Shown here piece by piece: positions 1 through 7,193 of a DNA stretch of 34,142 nucleotides; the stretch's first letter is position 1; the number at the start of each line of letters is the position of its first letter. The translations under genes were made by a program, and so were the position numbers. The notes beneath the pieces are model-generated. The model worked only from the letters and a program-made list of their open reading frames with translations. It ran no database searches and was not told where the DNA came from. The stretch is from an uncultured Clostridia bacterium (GTDB lineage Bacteria; Bacillota; Clostridia; Christensenellales; Borkfalkiaceae), in the NCBI GenBank assembly GCA_959605945.1, contig CAUHGY010000011.1, forward strand, positions 1 to 34,142, read 5' to 3'.

Positions 1-269
1 GAATACCTCAGCGCGGTTTCCATAACCATTTCAGAAAGGTTTACAGCATAGTCAATCTTTCTCAGCTCAATGCATTCGAGGCGGGTACGGTCGTGGATAT
101 GGCCGTTCTCGACGAAAAGGGTCTTATCAAGGTTGTTAAAGGCTGCGCAGGTCTGAAAGTTCTCGGCAACGGAGAACTGACGAAAGCCCTGACGGTAAAG
201 GCCGCATGTTTCTCGGCGTCCGCAAAAGCCGCTATCGAAAAGGCAGGCGGTACGGCAGAACAAATATAA
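1..269 (+). CDS. rplO: 50S ribosomal protein L15, C-terminal part (5' end outside window)
   Basis: Open frame entering from the left edge (first complete codon at base 3) and ending with TAA at 267-269. The translated piece begins RIPQRGFHNHFRKVYSIVN, the conserved L15 core that binds 23S rRNA, and continues through a VVKGCAGLKVLGNGELTKAL segment and an Ala/Lys-rich tail ending AEQI. About 89 residues are visible; whole L15 is about 145, so roughly the N-terminal third lies outside. It is followed 24 nt later by secY, the usual spc-operon order. The frame and conserved words make the identification secure; the start cannot be seen. Confidence 0.95.
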   Translation, partial: IPQRGFHNHFRKVYSIVNLSQLNAFEAGTVVDMAVLDEKGLIKVVKGCAGLKVLGNGELTKALTVKAACFSASAKAAIEKAGGTAEQI

Positions 270-293
270 ACCCCATAAATAAGGGAGGATAAA

Positions 294-1577
294 ATGTTTC
301 AGACAATAGTAAACGCGTTTAAGATAAAGGAAGTCAGAAGAAAAATCCTTATCACGATCGCTTTATTGTTCGTTTACAGGCTGGGGTGTTATATTCCCGT
401 TCCGGGAGTCAGTATGATCGATCAGTCGGTGCTCGAGCAGTATACGTTCTTGCAGATAATGAGCGGCGTTTCAGGCGGCGCATTGCAGTACGGGACGTTT
501 TTTGCCATGGGCATAGGACCGTATATCAATGCTTCGATTATTATACAACTTTTAACCGTCGGCATTCCTGCACTTGAAAGACTTTCCAAACAGGGTGAAG
601 AAGGCAAACGTAGAATAAACGCTATTACGAGAATAGTTACGCTTGTTCTCGCCATAGTTCAGGCGATAGGCATTCTTGTGGGATTGGCAAGCGGTTCGGT
701 CGATACAGGCGCTATATTCGGCAGTGAAGGTTTTCTCAATGTATTGAGTTATATTTTCCTGATAATAGTTTACACCGCCGGCGCGGCGCTTACCATGTGG
801 ATAGGCGAAAGAATTACCGATTACGGTGTGTCGAACGGCATATCGCTGCTGATTTTTGCAGGTATACTTGCCACTGCAGGCACTTCGATACTCGGGCTTT
901 TTACCAACTGGAACGATTCTTCTATCTGGACTCTTGTGGGATTCATAATAGCGGCGGTTCTCATTTTTGCGGCTATCGTCGCGGTAAACGATGCTGAAAG
1001 GAAGGTTCCCGTTCAGTATGCAAAACAAGTCAAAGGCAGAAAGATGTACGGCGGACAGTCGACGCACATTCCCATCAAGGTCAACTCTTCCGGAGTTATG
1101 CCGCTTATCTTCGCTTTCGCGATTTTAAGTCTGCCCGATCTGATCATCAATCTTGTAGGCGTATCGTCTGACAACTGGTGGTCGAGAAATATGGGCACGG
1201 GCAGCTGGCCGTATATGGTTGTGCTTTGCGTATTCATACTGTTCTTTGCGTTTTTCTATAATCAGATCCAGTTCAATCCCGACGATATAAGCAAGAGCAT
1301 TCAGCAGAACGGCGGATTTATTCCCGGAACAAGGCCGGGCAAGCCCACTGCCGATTATCTTAAAAAAGTATCCGGAAGAATAACGCTTTTCGGCGCGATA
1401 TTTTTGGCAATAGTAGCTCTTGTTCCTTCGCTTGTTTTCAAAGCGATCGGCGGCAACAGCCTGATGAATGTTTTCAGTGCTACGGGACTTCTGATTATAG
1501 TTTCGGTGGCTCTTGAATTCGAACAAGCGCTTCAGTCGCAGATCATGATGAAGAATTATAAAGGATTTTTGAAATAA
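294..1577 (+). CDS. secY: Protein translocase channel subunit SecY
   Basis: 427 residues, the normal length for SecY (about 430). SecY is the ten-helix inner-membrane channel that, with SecE/SecG and SecA or the ribosome, moves preproteins across or into the membrane. Visible signs are repeated hydrophobic segments, the N-terminal amphipathic start followed by a first helix (residues 17-35), a plug-type segment after it, and the cytosolic loop with ERKVPVQYAKQ and NSSGVMPLIFA, both SecY signatures. The C-terminus has the FNPDDISKSIQQNGGFIPG and RPGKPTADYL words. The ATG at 294 is preceded by GGAGG at proper spacing. It sits between rplO and adk in the spc operon, presumably read from a promoter upstream of the window. 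Confidence 0.98.
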   Translation: MFQTIVNAFKIKEVRRKILITIALLFVYRLGCYIPVPGVSMIDQSVLEQYTFLQIMSGVSGGALQYGTFFAMGIGPYINASIIIQLLTVGIPALERLSKQGEEGKRRINAITRIVTLVLAIVQAIGILVGLASGSVDTGAIFGSEGFLNVLSYIFLIIVYTAGAALTMWIGERITDYGVSNGISLLIFAGILATAGTSILGLFTNWNDSSIWTLVGFIIAAVLIFAAIVAVNDAERKVPVQYAKQVKGRKMYGGQSTHIPIKVNSSGVMPLIFAFAILSLPDLIINLVGVSSDNWWSRNMGTGSWPYMVVLCVFILFFAFFYNQIQFNPDDISKSIQQNGGFIPGTRPGKPTADYLKKVSGRITLFGAIFLAIVALVPSLVFKAIGGNSLMNVFSATGLLIIVSVALEFEQALQSQIMMKNYKGFLK

Positions 1578-1583
1578 TTCGTT

Positions 1584-2213
1584 ATGAAAGTGATTCTCTT
1601 GGGAGCGCCCGGCTGCGGCAAGGGCACTCAAGCAAAATATATTACCGGAAAATACGGGCTTCCGCATATATCTACCGGAGACCTTTTCAGGGAAAATATT
1701 AAGAATCAGACGCCGCTCGGCATTAAAGTCAAAGCGATTATGGACACAGGCAGCCTCTGCCCGGACGATCTCACGGTAGAACTCGTGAAAAACCGTCTGA
1801 GAGAGCCAGACTGCAAGAAAGGCTATCTGTTAGACGGTTTTCCCAGAAGCATGTTTCAGGCAGAAGCTCTTGACGCTTTTGAAGCGCCGGACGTCGTTAT
1901 AGATATAGACGTCGATCTCGGCAAAGTGGAAAGACGCATCACCGGCAGAAGAAGCTGCCCGAAATGCGGCGGTTCTTTCCATGTCGATTACATAGGCGAA
2001 AGGAACGACTGCCCCGAATGCGGCGAAGAGCTTATAATCCGCAAGGACGATAACCCGCAGACCGTCAGGGAAAGGTTGGAAGTTTACGCCGAATATACGG
2101 CCCCGCTTGTTGAATATTACGACAGACAGGGCAAACTCAGACGGGTAGACGGCAATCTCGGAATAGAAGATGTGTTTGCACAGATAGTGAAGGTGCTCGA
2201 TGATTATCGTTAA
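1584..2213 (+). CDS. adk: Adenylate kinase (zinc-LID form)
   Basis: 209 residues; catalyses ATP + AMP to 2 ADP in the cytoplasm. P-loop GAPGCGKGT at residues 7-15, DGFPRS at 84-89, and a long-form LID domain carrying four cysteines (C125, C128, C143, C146) spaced as in zinc-binding Gram-positive adenylate kinases. The C-terminal RERLEVYAEYTAPLVEYY is typical. The ATG lies only 6 nt after the secY stop and I see no good Shine-Dalgarno within the usual distance, so translation may be coupled to secY. The 3' end overlaps map by 14 nt. Placement secY-adk-map is standard in Firmicutes. Confidence 0.97.
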   Translation: MKVILLGAPGCGKGTQAKYITGKYGLPHISTGDLFRENIKNQTPLGIKVKAIMDTGSLCPDDLTVELVKNRLREPDCKKGYLLDGFPRSMFQAEALDAFEAPDVVIDIDVDLGKVERRITGRRSCPKCGGSFHVDYIGERNDCPECGEELIIRKDDNPQTVRERLEVYAEYTAPLVEYYDRQGKLRRVDGNLGIEDVFAQIVKVLDDYR

Positions 2214-2946
2214 AACAGACGAAGAAATCGCACTGATGAGAGAGAGCGGAAGGCTGACCAAAAATACGCTTGACCTTATAGGCGCAAGCATCCGTGAAGG
2301 AATGACGACGAAGGAGCTTGATAAAATAGCTTACGACTATATTCTTTCCTGCGGAGCGTATCCGTCTTTTCTCGGTTACAGCGGCTATCCCGCGTCGATA
2401 TGCGCGTCGGTAGACGATACCGTCGTTCACGGGATACCTTCAGACGATATAATAATAAAAAGCGGCCAGATAGTCAGCATCGACGTGGGAGTTATTTATA
2501 ACGGCTGGCAGGGCGATGCGGCACGGACATTTATGGTCGGTGAAGTGTCGGACGAAAAAAAACGGCTTGTAAAAGTGACCGAAGAATGCTTTTTTAAGGC
2601 AATTGAAAATCTTAAAGACGGCACGCCGCTCGGCGATATAGGTTACGGAGTTCAGTCGCATGCCGAAGCAAACGGATTTTCGGTCGTGAGAGCGCTTGTC
2701 GGGCACGGAATAGGAAGAGAGATGCACGAAGCCCCGTCTGTGCCCAATTTCGGAAAGAAAGGCACGGGCATACGCATTAAAAAAGGCATGACGCTCGCCA
2801 TAGAACCGATGATCAACGCAGGCGTATATCAGGTGGATTTCATGTCCGACGGCTGGACGGTCAAAACGCGCGACGGCAAACCTTCCGCACATTACGAAAA
2901 CACAGTCGCCGTCACTGATAACGGCGTGGAAATTCTTACGCTTTAA
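2200..2946 (+). CDS. map: Type I methionine aminopeptidase
   Basis: 248 residues, the usual length of the minimal type Ia enzyme; removes the initiator methionine from nascent proteins. The five metal ligands can be placed: D95 (IVSIDVG), D106 (QGDAARTF), H169 (VGHGIGREMHE), E202 (LAIEPM) and E233 (AHYENTVAVT), each two residues earlier than in the E. coli enzyme. The ATG at 2200 lies inside the end of adk (14-nt overlap) with GAAGGTG upstream, suggesting translational coupling. Followed after 10 nt by the KOW-domain gene. Confidence 0.97.
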   Translation: MIIVKTDEEIALMRESGRLTKNTLDLIGASIREGMTTKELDKIAYDYILSCGAYPSFLGYSGYPASICASVDDTVVHGIPSDDIIIKSGQIVSIDVGVIYNGWQGDAARTFMVGEVSDEKKRLVKVTEECFFKAIENLKDGTPLGDIGYGVQSHAEANGFSVVRALVGHGIGREMHEAPSVPNFGKKGTGIRIKKGMTLAIEPMINAGVYQVDFMSDGWTVKTRDGKPSAHYENTVAVTDNGVEILTL

Positions 2947-2956
2947 GGAAGAAAAA

Positions 2957-3232
2957 ATGTGCGGTGATATCAAGAGCGGAGATGTTGTCGTAAGTACGGC
3001 GGGAAGAGACAAAGGAAATTTTTTTCTCGTTGTTTCGTCGGAAAAAGGAAGGGCGCTGATCGTTGACGGAAAAATACACAAAGTGACGGCGCCGAAAAAG
3101 AAAAACGTAAAACATTTATCGGTTGTCCGCGGCGGCGCGCTAGTCGCGACGGCGCTGGAGATAAAACAAGGCATATATGTCGGAAACCGAAGGGTTTTCA
3201 GGGCGATAAGCCAAAATAAAATAGGAGGATAA
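2957..3232 (+). CDS. KOW-domain RNA-binding protein (L14e/L6e-like)
   Basis: 91 residues. It begins with a KOW-type motif: a hydrophobic/charged strand, GDVVVSTAGRDKGNFFLVVS, then a short strand with a conserved Gly and basic stretch KKKNVKHL. Proteins of this sort are commonly encoded between map and infA in Clostridia and are annotated as KOW-domain or L14e-like; the specific role (probably ribosome or rRNA association) is not established. SD-like GGAAG lies before the ATG at 2957. It ends 4 nt before the GTG of infA, so the two are likely coupled. Identification rests on position and the KOW pattern. Confidence 0.8.
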   Translation: MCGDIKSGDVVVSTAGRDKGNFFLVVSSEKGRALIVDGKIHKVTAPKKKNVKHLSVVRGGALVATALEIKQGIYVGNRRVFRAISQNKIGG

Positions 3233-3236
3233 GTTT

Positions 3237-3458
3237 GTGTCGAAAGACGACGTTATAGAAACCGAAGGCGTGATAGTAGAAGCATTGCCGAACGCAACGT
3301 TTACGGTAAGGCTTTCAAACGGACACGTAATAACGGCTTATATTTCGGGAAAACTGCGCATGCATTATATCAAGATAATTCCCGGCGACAGCGTTAAGCT
3401 TGAAATGAGCCCTTACGACCTTACAAAAGGCAGAATTATCTGGCGCAGCAAAAATTAA
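3237..3458 (+). CDS. infA: Translation initiation factor IF-1
   Basis: 73 residues, one S1-like OB fold; binds the 30S A site during initiation. The sequence shows the family words EGVIVEALPNATFTVRLSNGH, AYISGKLRMHYIKI, PGDSVKLEMSPYDLTKGRI. The start is a GTG (3237-3239) with AGGAGG at 3223-3228; no in-frame ATG fits. It follows the KOW gene by 4 nt and precedes rpmJ by 31 nt, as is normal for the spc/alpha junction. Confidence 0.96.
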   Translation: MSKDDVIETEGVIVEALPNATFTVRLSNGHVITAYISGKLRMHYIKIIPGDSVKLEMSPYDLTKGRIIWRSKN

Positions 3459-3489
3459 AGCATAAACGAATTCCAAAGGAGATAAAAAA

Positions 3490-3606
3490 ATGAAAGTTAG
3501 ACCTTCTGTAAAACCTATGTGCGACAAGTGCAAAGTGATAAAAAGAAACGGAAAAGTTATGGTTATTTGTTCCAAGAACAAAAGTCATAAGCAGAGACAG
3601 GGTTAA
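3490..3606 (+). CDS. rpmJ: 50S ribosomal protein L36 (zinc-ribbon form)
   Basis: 38 residues, starting MKVRPSVKPMCDKCKVIKR and ending SKNKSHKQRQG. The zinc ligands C11, C14, C27 and H33 are all present, so this is the zinc-binding (C+) type rather than the zinc-free paralogue used under zinc starvation. An AAAGGAG Shine-Dalgarno precedes the ATG at 3490. Last gene before a new promoter and leader for rpsM. Confidence 0.96.
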   Translation: MKVRPSVKPMCDKCKVIKRNGKVMVICSKNKSHKQRQG

Positions 3607-3610
3607 TTTC

Positions 3611-3639
3611 TTGACAAAATCTTGGTAAACCCTTATAAT
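3611..3639 (+). promoter_or_regulatory. Consensus sigma-A promoter for the rpsM operon
   Basis: TTGACA at 3611-3616, a 17-nt spacer, and TATAAT at 3634-3639: an exact match to both boxes and to the optimal spacing. It begins 4 nt after the rpmJ stop. The expected start of transcription is near 3646, giving a leader of about 119 nt before rpsM. It would let rpsM-rpsK-rpsD-rpoA-rplQ be expressed independently of the upstream spc genes. Confidence 0.85.
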
Positions 3640-3650
3640 ATAAGGGTTTA
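3626..3650. repeat. Inverted repeat covering the rpsM promoter -10 box
   Basis: Nine-base arms TAAACCCTT (3626-3634) and AAGGGTTTA (3642-3650) are perfect reverse complements around a 7-nt centre that contains most of the -10 hexamer. No T-run follows, so it is not an obvious terminator; the geometry suits a DNA-binding repressor site or a feature at the RNA 5' end. Function is inferred only. Confidence 0.55.
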
Positions 3651-3764
3651 TAACCGAAAATCCGCATAAATTCCCGAATAGTCTTGCATTCCAGAGACGA
3701 AAGGGTCTTTACGCATTATATATACATTAAAATTTAAGCATAAATACGGAGGTATTTTACAAGA
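3646..3764 (+). promoter_or_regulatory. 5' leader of the rpsM-rplQ operon, possibly a ribosomal-protein autoregulatory leader
   Basis: About 119 nt lie between the predicted transcription start and the rpsM ATG. A hairpin AGAGAC (3693-3698) with GTCTTT (3705-3710) and a six-base loop can form, flanked by TGC (3685-3687) and GCA (3713-3715). S4 and S13 operons elsewhere use leaders for feedback control by S4, but I cannot match this one to a known motif by eye. GGAGGT lies before the ATG with a spacing of about 12 nt. Confidence 0.35.
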
Positions 3765-4142
3765 ATGGCACGTATAGCCGGCGTTGATTTGCCTAACAAC
3801 AAGAGAGTTGAGATCGGCCTTACCTATATTTACGGCATAGGTCTTTCCACGGCAAAGAAAATCATAAGCGAAACGGGCGTTAATCCCGATACGAGAGTTA
3901 AAGATTTAACAGAAAACGACGTTGCGAAACTGAGAGAATATATCGAACATAATATCCGTGTGGAAGGCGATCTCAGAAGCGAGAAGAGCCTTGCCGTCAA
4001 AAGACTGATAGAAATAGGCTGCTATCGCGGCGTCAGACACAGAAAAGGTCTGCCTGTAAGAGGTCAGAGTTCCAAGAGAAACGCGAGAACCAGAAAAGGT
4101 CCGCGCCGCACCGTTGCTAAAAAGAAAACGGCGACCAGATAA
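3765..4142 (+). CDS. rpsM: 30S ribosomal protein S13
   Basis: 125 residues; small-subunit head protein contacting 16S rRNA and the P-site tRNA. It starts MARIAGVDLPNNKRVEIGLTYIYGIG, the signature of S13, and ends in a basic tail (RGQSSKRNARTRKGPRRTVAKKKTATR) typical of the family. First gene after the promoter at 3611-3639; followed by rpsK after 16 nt. Confidence 0.97.
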   Translation: MARIAGVDLPNNKRVEIGLTYIYGIGLSTAKKIISETGVNPDTRVKDLTENDVAKLREYIEHNIRVEGDLRSEKSLAVKRLIEIGCYRGVRHRKGLPVRGQSSKRNARTRKGPRRTVAKKKTATR

Positions 4143-4158
4143 CAGGAGGTAACGGATT

Positions 4159-4551
4159 ATGGCAGCAGCTAAAAAAATAGTAAAAAAACGCAAAGAAGCG
4201 AGAAAAGTCGATAAAGGTCAGGTTCATATTCAGGCGTCTTTCAACAATACTTTGGTGACCATCACAGATATGCAAGGCAATACTGTTTCCTGGTCGAGCG
4301 CGGGAAGCCTGGGCTTTAAAGGTTCAAGAAAAAGCACGCCTTTTGCAGCGCAGCAGGCGGCGGAAACCGCGGGCAAAATCGCAAGAGAACAGGGCATGCG
4401 TCAGGTAGAAGTTTATGTTAAAGGTCCGGGTGCCGGCAGGGAATCTGCTATTCGCGCGCTTGCCAACTGCGATATGGAAGTAACTCTCATTCAGGACGTT
4501 TCTCCCATTCCGCACAACGGATGCAGACCGCCCAAAAAACGCAGAGTATAA
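4159..4551 (+). CDS. rpsK: 30S ribosomal protein S11
   Basis: 130 residues. Characteristic words: HIQASFNNTLVTITD, SSAGSLGFKGSRKSTPFAAQ, VKGPGAGRESAIRAL, and the C-terminal SPIPHNGCRPPKKRRV. S11 is in the small-subunit platform near the mRNA exit. AGGAGG precedes the ATG at 4159. It lies between rpsM and rpsD in the alpha operon. Confidence 0.97.
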   Translation: MAAAKKIVKKRKEARKVDKGQVHIQASFNNTLVTITDMQGNTVSWSSAGSLGFKGSRKSTPFAAQQAAETAGKIAREQGMRQVEVYVKGPGAGRESAIRALANCDMEVTLIQDVSPIPHNGCRPPKKRRV

Positions 4552-4566
4552 CGGAGGAAACATAAA

Positions 4567-5190
4567 ATGGCTAAATATACAGAATCTAAATGTCGTTTAT
4601 GCAGACGCGAAGGAGCAAAACTGTTTTTGAAAGGCGAAAGATGCTATAAAGGCGTTTGCGCGTTTGAAAAAAGGCCCGTTGCTCCCGGTCAACATGGTAT
4701 GGGAAGAAAGAAAGTTTCCGAATACGGACTGCAGCTTCGTGAAAAGCAGAAATGCAAGAGAATTTACGGCGTTCTCGAAGGTCAGTTCAGGAAATATTAC
4801 GAAAAGGCCGACAGAATGAAAGGCATAACCGGTGAAAATATGCTTTCGCTTCTCGAAAGAAGGCTCGATAACGTTATTTACAGAATGGGCATAGGTTCTT
4901 CGAGATCGCAGGCGCGTCAACTGGTGACGCACGCTCACTTTACGGTGAACGGCAAAAACTGCAATATTGCATCTTACTGCGTCAAGGTCGGCGACGTTAT
5001 TGCCGTCAAGGAAAGCAAACGCGACAATAAGTATTTTGCGGAAATCAAACAGATGAAGGTCGGCGCTATGCCCAAATGGCTTGATTTTAACCCCGAAACG
5101 CTTGAGGGCAAAATAATCGCGCTTCCCACAAGGGAAGATATAGACAGTCAGATTGCAGAGCATATGATCGTCGAGTTGTATTCGAAGTAA
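4567..5190 (+). CDS. rpsD: 30S ribosomal protein S4 (zinc-binding form)
   Basis: 207 residues; primary 16S rRNA binder that nucleates 30S assembly. The N-terminal four-cysteine cluster C9, C12, C26, C31 is intact (zinc form). The C-terminal half contains the S4 RNA-binding domain (RRLDNVIYRMGIGSSRSQAR, TVNGK). S4 often represses its own operon, which matters for the structured gap following it. Here rpsD lies inside the alpha operon, unlike B. subtilis where it stands alone. CGGAGG precedes the ATG. Confidence 0.97.
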   Translation: MAKYTESKCRLCRREGAKLFLKGERCYKGVCAFEKRPVAPGQHGMGRKKVSEYGLQLREKQKCKRIYGVLEGQFRKYYEKADRMKGITGENMLSLLERRLDNVIYRMGIGSSRSQARQLVTHAHFTVNGKNCNIASYCVKVGDVIAVKESKRDNKYFAEIKQMKVGAMPKWLDFNPETLEGKIIALPTREDIDSQIAEHMIVELYSK

Positions 5191-5216
5191 TTTATAAAAA
5201 TTTATTTGATGGAGCA

Positions 5217-5264
5217 ATACGGGGGGAAACGGGAGTGTCCACGCTCGCGCAAGAATTCCCGTAT
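5217..5264 (+). promoter_or_regulatory. Stable stem-loop between rpsD and rpoA
   Basis: The 111-nt gap holds an outer stem ATACGGG (5217-5223) with CCCGTAT (5258-5264), perfect over 7 bp, enclosing a second stem GAGTG/CGCTC around the loop TCCA. No T-run follows, so it does not look like an intrinsic terminator. It could be a processing site, an mRNA stabiliser for rpoA, or a binding site for S4. AAGGAGG for rpoA follows at 5285-5291. Confidence 0.5.
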
Positions 5265-5301
5265 AGCTTTATATCAGAACTATTAAGGAGGTAAATTTCT
5301 T

Positions 5302-6255
5302 ATGATGGAAATTGAAATGCCAAAAATAGCAGTGGAAGAAAATGAAGACAAAAGCTATGCCAAAGTAGTTGTAGAGCCTTTGGAAAAAGGTTTCGGACTG
5401 ACTATAGGCAATGCGCTCAGAAGGATTTTGCTTTCTGCGCTGCCGGGTGCTGCGATACAGAACATCAAGTTTGCCGAGGAACTCGGCATCAAGCACGAGT
5501 TTTCTGCGGTTCCGTTTGTCAAAGAGGACGTTACGGAGATTATTTTGAATCTTAAATGCGTCGCAGTCAAGACGACAAGTCTTGATAAGGACTATAAAAA
5601 GACGGTAAGACTTGTCAAAGAAGGTCCTGCGATCGTCAAGGCGGGAGATATCCCTTCGGACGCCGATTTTGAAATTCTTAATCCCGATCTCGTCATCTGT
5701 ACGGTTGATGAAGGCGGCAAGATCGATATGGAGCTTACCATTGGAAGAGGCCGCGGATATCAGAGCGCACAGGAACATAAGACCGATATAATAGACAGTA
5801 TTGCCATAGACAGTATATACACGCCTGTCAAAAAGGTAAGCTATAACGTCACGGCAACCCGTGTCGGGCAGAGCGTTGACTTCGATAAACTTACTTTGGA
5901 AGTATGGACCAACGGCGCGTTTTCCGGCCGCGATATAGTCAGCCTTGCCGCAAAGATCATGGAAGAGCATATCAAGATGTTTGTTTCGCTCTCTGCTGTC
6001 GGCAATATCGGAATTTTAGTTCCGCCGGAAGAAGATAAAAAGACCAAAATTCTCGAAATGACGATTGAAGAAATGGATTTATCCGTGCGTTCTTACAATT
6101 GTCTGAAAAGAGCAAATATTCACACAGTTGAAGATTTAACCAAAAAAACCGAAGACGATATGCTTAAAGTCCGTAACCTGGGCAAAAAATCTCTTGACGA
6201 GGTTATTGCAAAACTTATAAGTTTAGGGTTAAAGTTAAAGGACAAGGAGGACTAA
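5302..6255 (+). CDS. rpoA: DNA-directed RNA polymerase subunit alpha
   Basis: 317 residues. The N-terminal domain (about 1-230) carries the dimerisation and beta/beta' assembly surface (EPLEKGFGLTIGNALRRILLSALPG); after a linker, the C-terminal domain (about 245-317) shows the two helix-hairpin-helix segments (LSVRSYNCLKRANIHTVEDL, VRNLGKKSLDEVIAKL) that bind UP elements and activators. Two ATGs are adjacent (5302 and 5305); the first is 10 nt from AAGGAGG and is preferred. Usual neighbours: rpsD before, rplQ 3 nt after the stop. Confidence 0.97.
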   Translation: MMEIEMPKIAVEENEDKSYAKVVVEPLEKGFGLTIGNALRRILLSALPGAAIQNIKFAEELGIKHEFSAVPFVKEDVTEIILNLKCVAVKTTSLDKDYKKTVRLVKEGPAIVKAGDIPSDADFEILNPDLVICTVDEGGKIDMELTIGRGRGYQSAQEHKTDIIDSIAIDSIYTPVKKVSYNVTATRVGQSVDFDKLTLEVWTNGAFSGRDIVSLAAKIMEEHIKMFVSLSAVGNIGILVPPEEDKKTKILEMTIEEMDLSVRSYNCLKRANIHTVEDLTKKTEDDMLKVRNLGKKSLDEVIAKLISLGLKLKDKED

Positions 6256-6258
6256 ACA

Positions 6259-6768
6259 ATGGCAAGAAAATTAGGCGTGACCGCTACGCAGAGAATAGCG
6301 CTTTTAAAAAATCAGGCATCCGCGCTTTTGTGGCACGGTAAAATAGAAACGACCGAAGCGAGAGCCAAGGAAGTTGCCGCATATACGGCGAAGATACTTA
6401 CTCTTGCCGTCAACACTTACGGCGATACGTTGGAAAGCGAAGTTTCCACCACCGATGCAAAGGGTAAGCCTGTTACGAGAACGTTGATAAAAGACGGAAA
6501 CAAAAAACTCAATGCAAGAAGAAAGATCATGACCATGGTCAACGATTTGCAGGAAGTAAAGGGTTTTAAAGAGAGCAAACCCGATTTCAAAAAGAGAACC
6601 AGAGCTATCAAATATCCGCTCATAGAAAAGATTTTCGATGAATACGCCCCCAAATATTCTGCTCGCAAGGAAGAGAAAGGTCAGGGCGGCGGATATACGA
6701 GAATTTATAAACTCGGACCCCGCAGAGGCGATGCTGCGGAAATGGTGATTCTGGAGCTCGTTGACTGA
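6259..6768 (+). CDS. rplQ: 50S ribosomal protein L17 with internal insertion
   Basis: 169 residues, longer than the common 115-130. The N-terminus (RKLGVTATQRIALLKNQASALL, KIETTEARAKEV) and the end (GGGYTRIYKLGPRRGDAAEMVILEL) are standard L17. The extra length is in the middle, after ILTLAVNTYG and around VNDLQEVKGFKESKP, a loop extension found in many Clostridia. AAGGAGG precedes the ATG; it is 3 nt after rpoA. Last gene of the operon. Confidence 0.95.
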   Translation: MARKLGVTATQRIALLKNQASALLWHGKIETTEARAKEVAAYTAKILTLAVNTYGDTLESEVSTTDAKGKPVTRTLIKDGNKKLNARRKIMTMVNDLQEVKGFKESKPDFKKRTRAIKYPLIEKIFDEYAPKYSARKEEKGQGGGYTRIYKLGPRRGDAAEMVILELVD

Positions 6769-6784
6769 TTTTTTGTTAAATTTG

Positions 6785-6890
6785 CAGCTTGTAAGCTGAC
6801 AGGTCAATTATCAAAATTACAAGTTCAGTCATAATGCATTTAAAGCAATATTGCCCGCGGCGCGAAAAAGCGCCGCGGGCTTAGTTTATT
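6785..6890 (+). terminator. rplQ 3' UTR with strong hairpin terminator
   Basis: Stem GCCCGCGGCGC (6853-6863) pairs perfectly with GCGCCGCGGGC (6870-6880) around GAAAAA; the tail is TTAGTTTATT, T-rich but broken. Upstream in the same UTR a small hairpin CAGCT/AGCTG (6785-6798) competes with a distant pairing CTTGTAA (6788-6794) with TTACAAG (6817-6823). Structured elements downstream of L17 genes (L17DE in Rfam) are known in other Firmicutes, but a match cannot be judged by eye. Confidence 0.75.
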
Positions 6891-7093
6891 ATAACAAAAT
6901 CGGCGCACATATTTTCGGCTGACGGCTTTTGCTTTTGTTTTTTTATGTTATTTTTATAGCATTATCTCGTAAAAAATTTTTCAGTTACATTTCAAAAATA
7001 AAAACTTTCAAATTTTTCTGTTCATTAAAATGTTTTACCGCAATTTTTTCAAATTCAATGCAGCGCCGCACCCTTCCTTTTTGGGCTCAATAA

Positions 7094-7122
7094 TTGACTT
7101 TTTACAAAAAACGTTCTATAAT
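7094..7122 (+). promoter_or_regulatory. Sigma-A promoter for the IMPase-family gene
   Basis: TTGACT (7094-7099), 17-nt spacer, TATAAT (7117-7122). The start of transcription would be near 7129, about 65 nt before the chosen GTG start. The stretch from 6891 to 7093 is AT-rich and shows no gene or further structure that I can support. Confidence 0.75.
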
Positions 7123-7193
7123 TATTTTCAACAGAGAATAGCATCTTGGCGATTTACGGCAGCGCCGGGAACTTTAAAGAGAGGTGTAGCACA

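Noticed and set aside
552..1067. Long open frame on the minus strand opposite secY (and similar frames opposite adk, rpsD, rpoA, ogg, the GGGtGRT gene, uxaC and recR)
   Set aside because: Composition is odd (rich in Arg, His, Phe), no Shine-Dalgarno, and each mirrors a well-identified gene on the other strand.
7146..7193. Upstream TTG start for the IMPase-family gene
   Set aside because: The GTG at 7194 has a well-placed GAGGTG and fits the family's N-terminus; the extension has neither.
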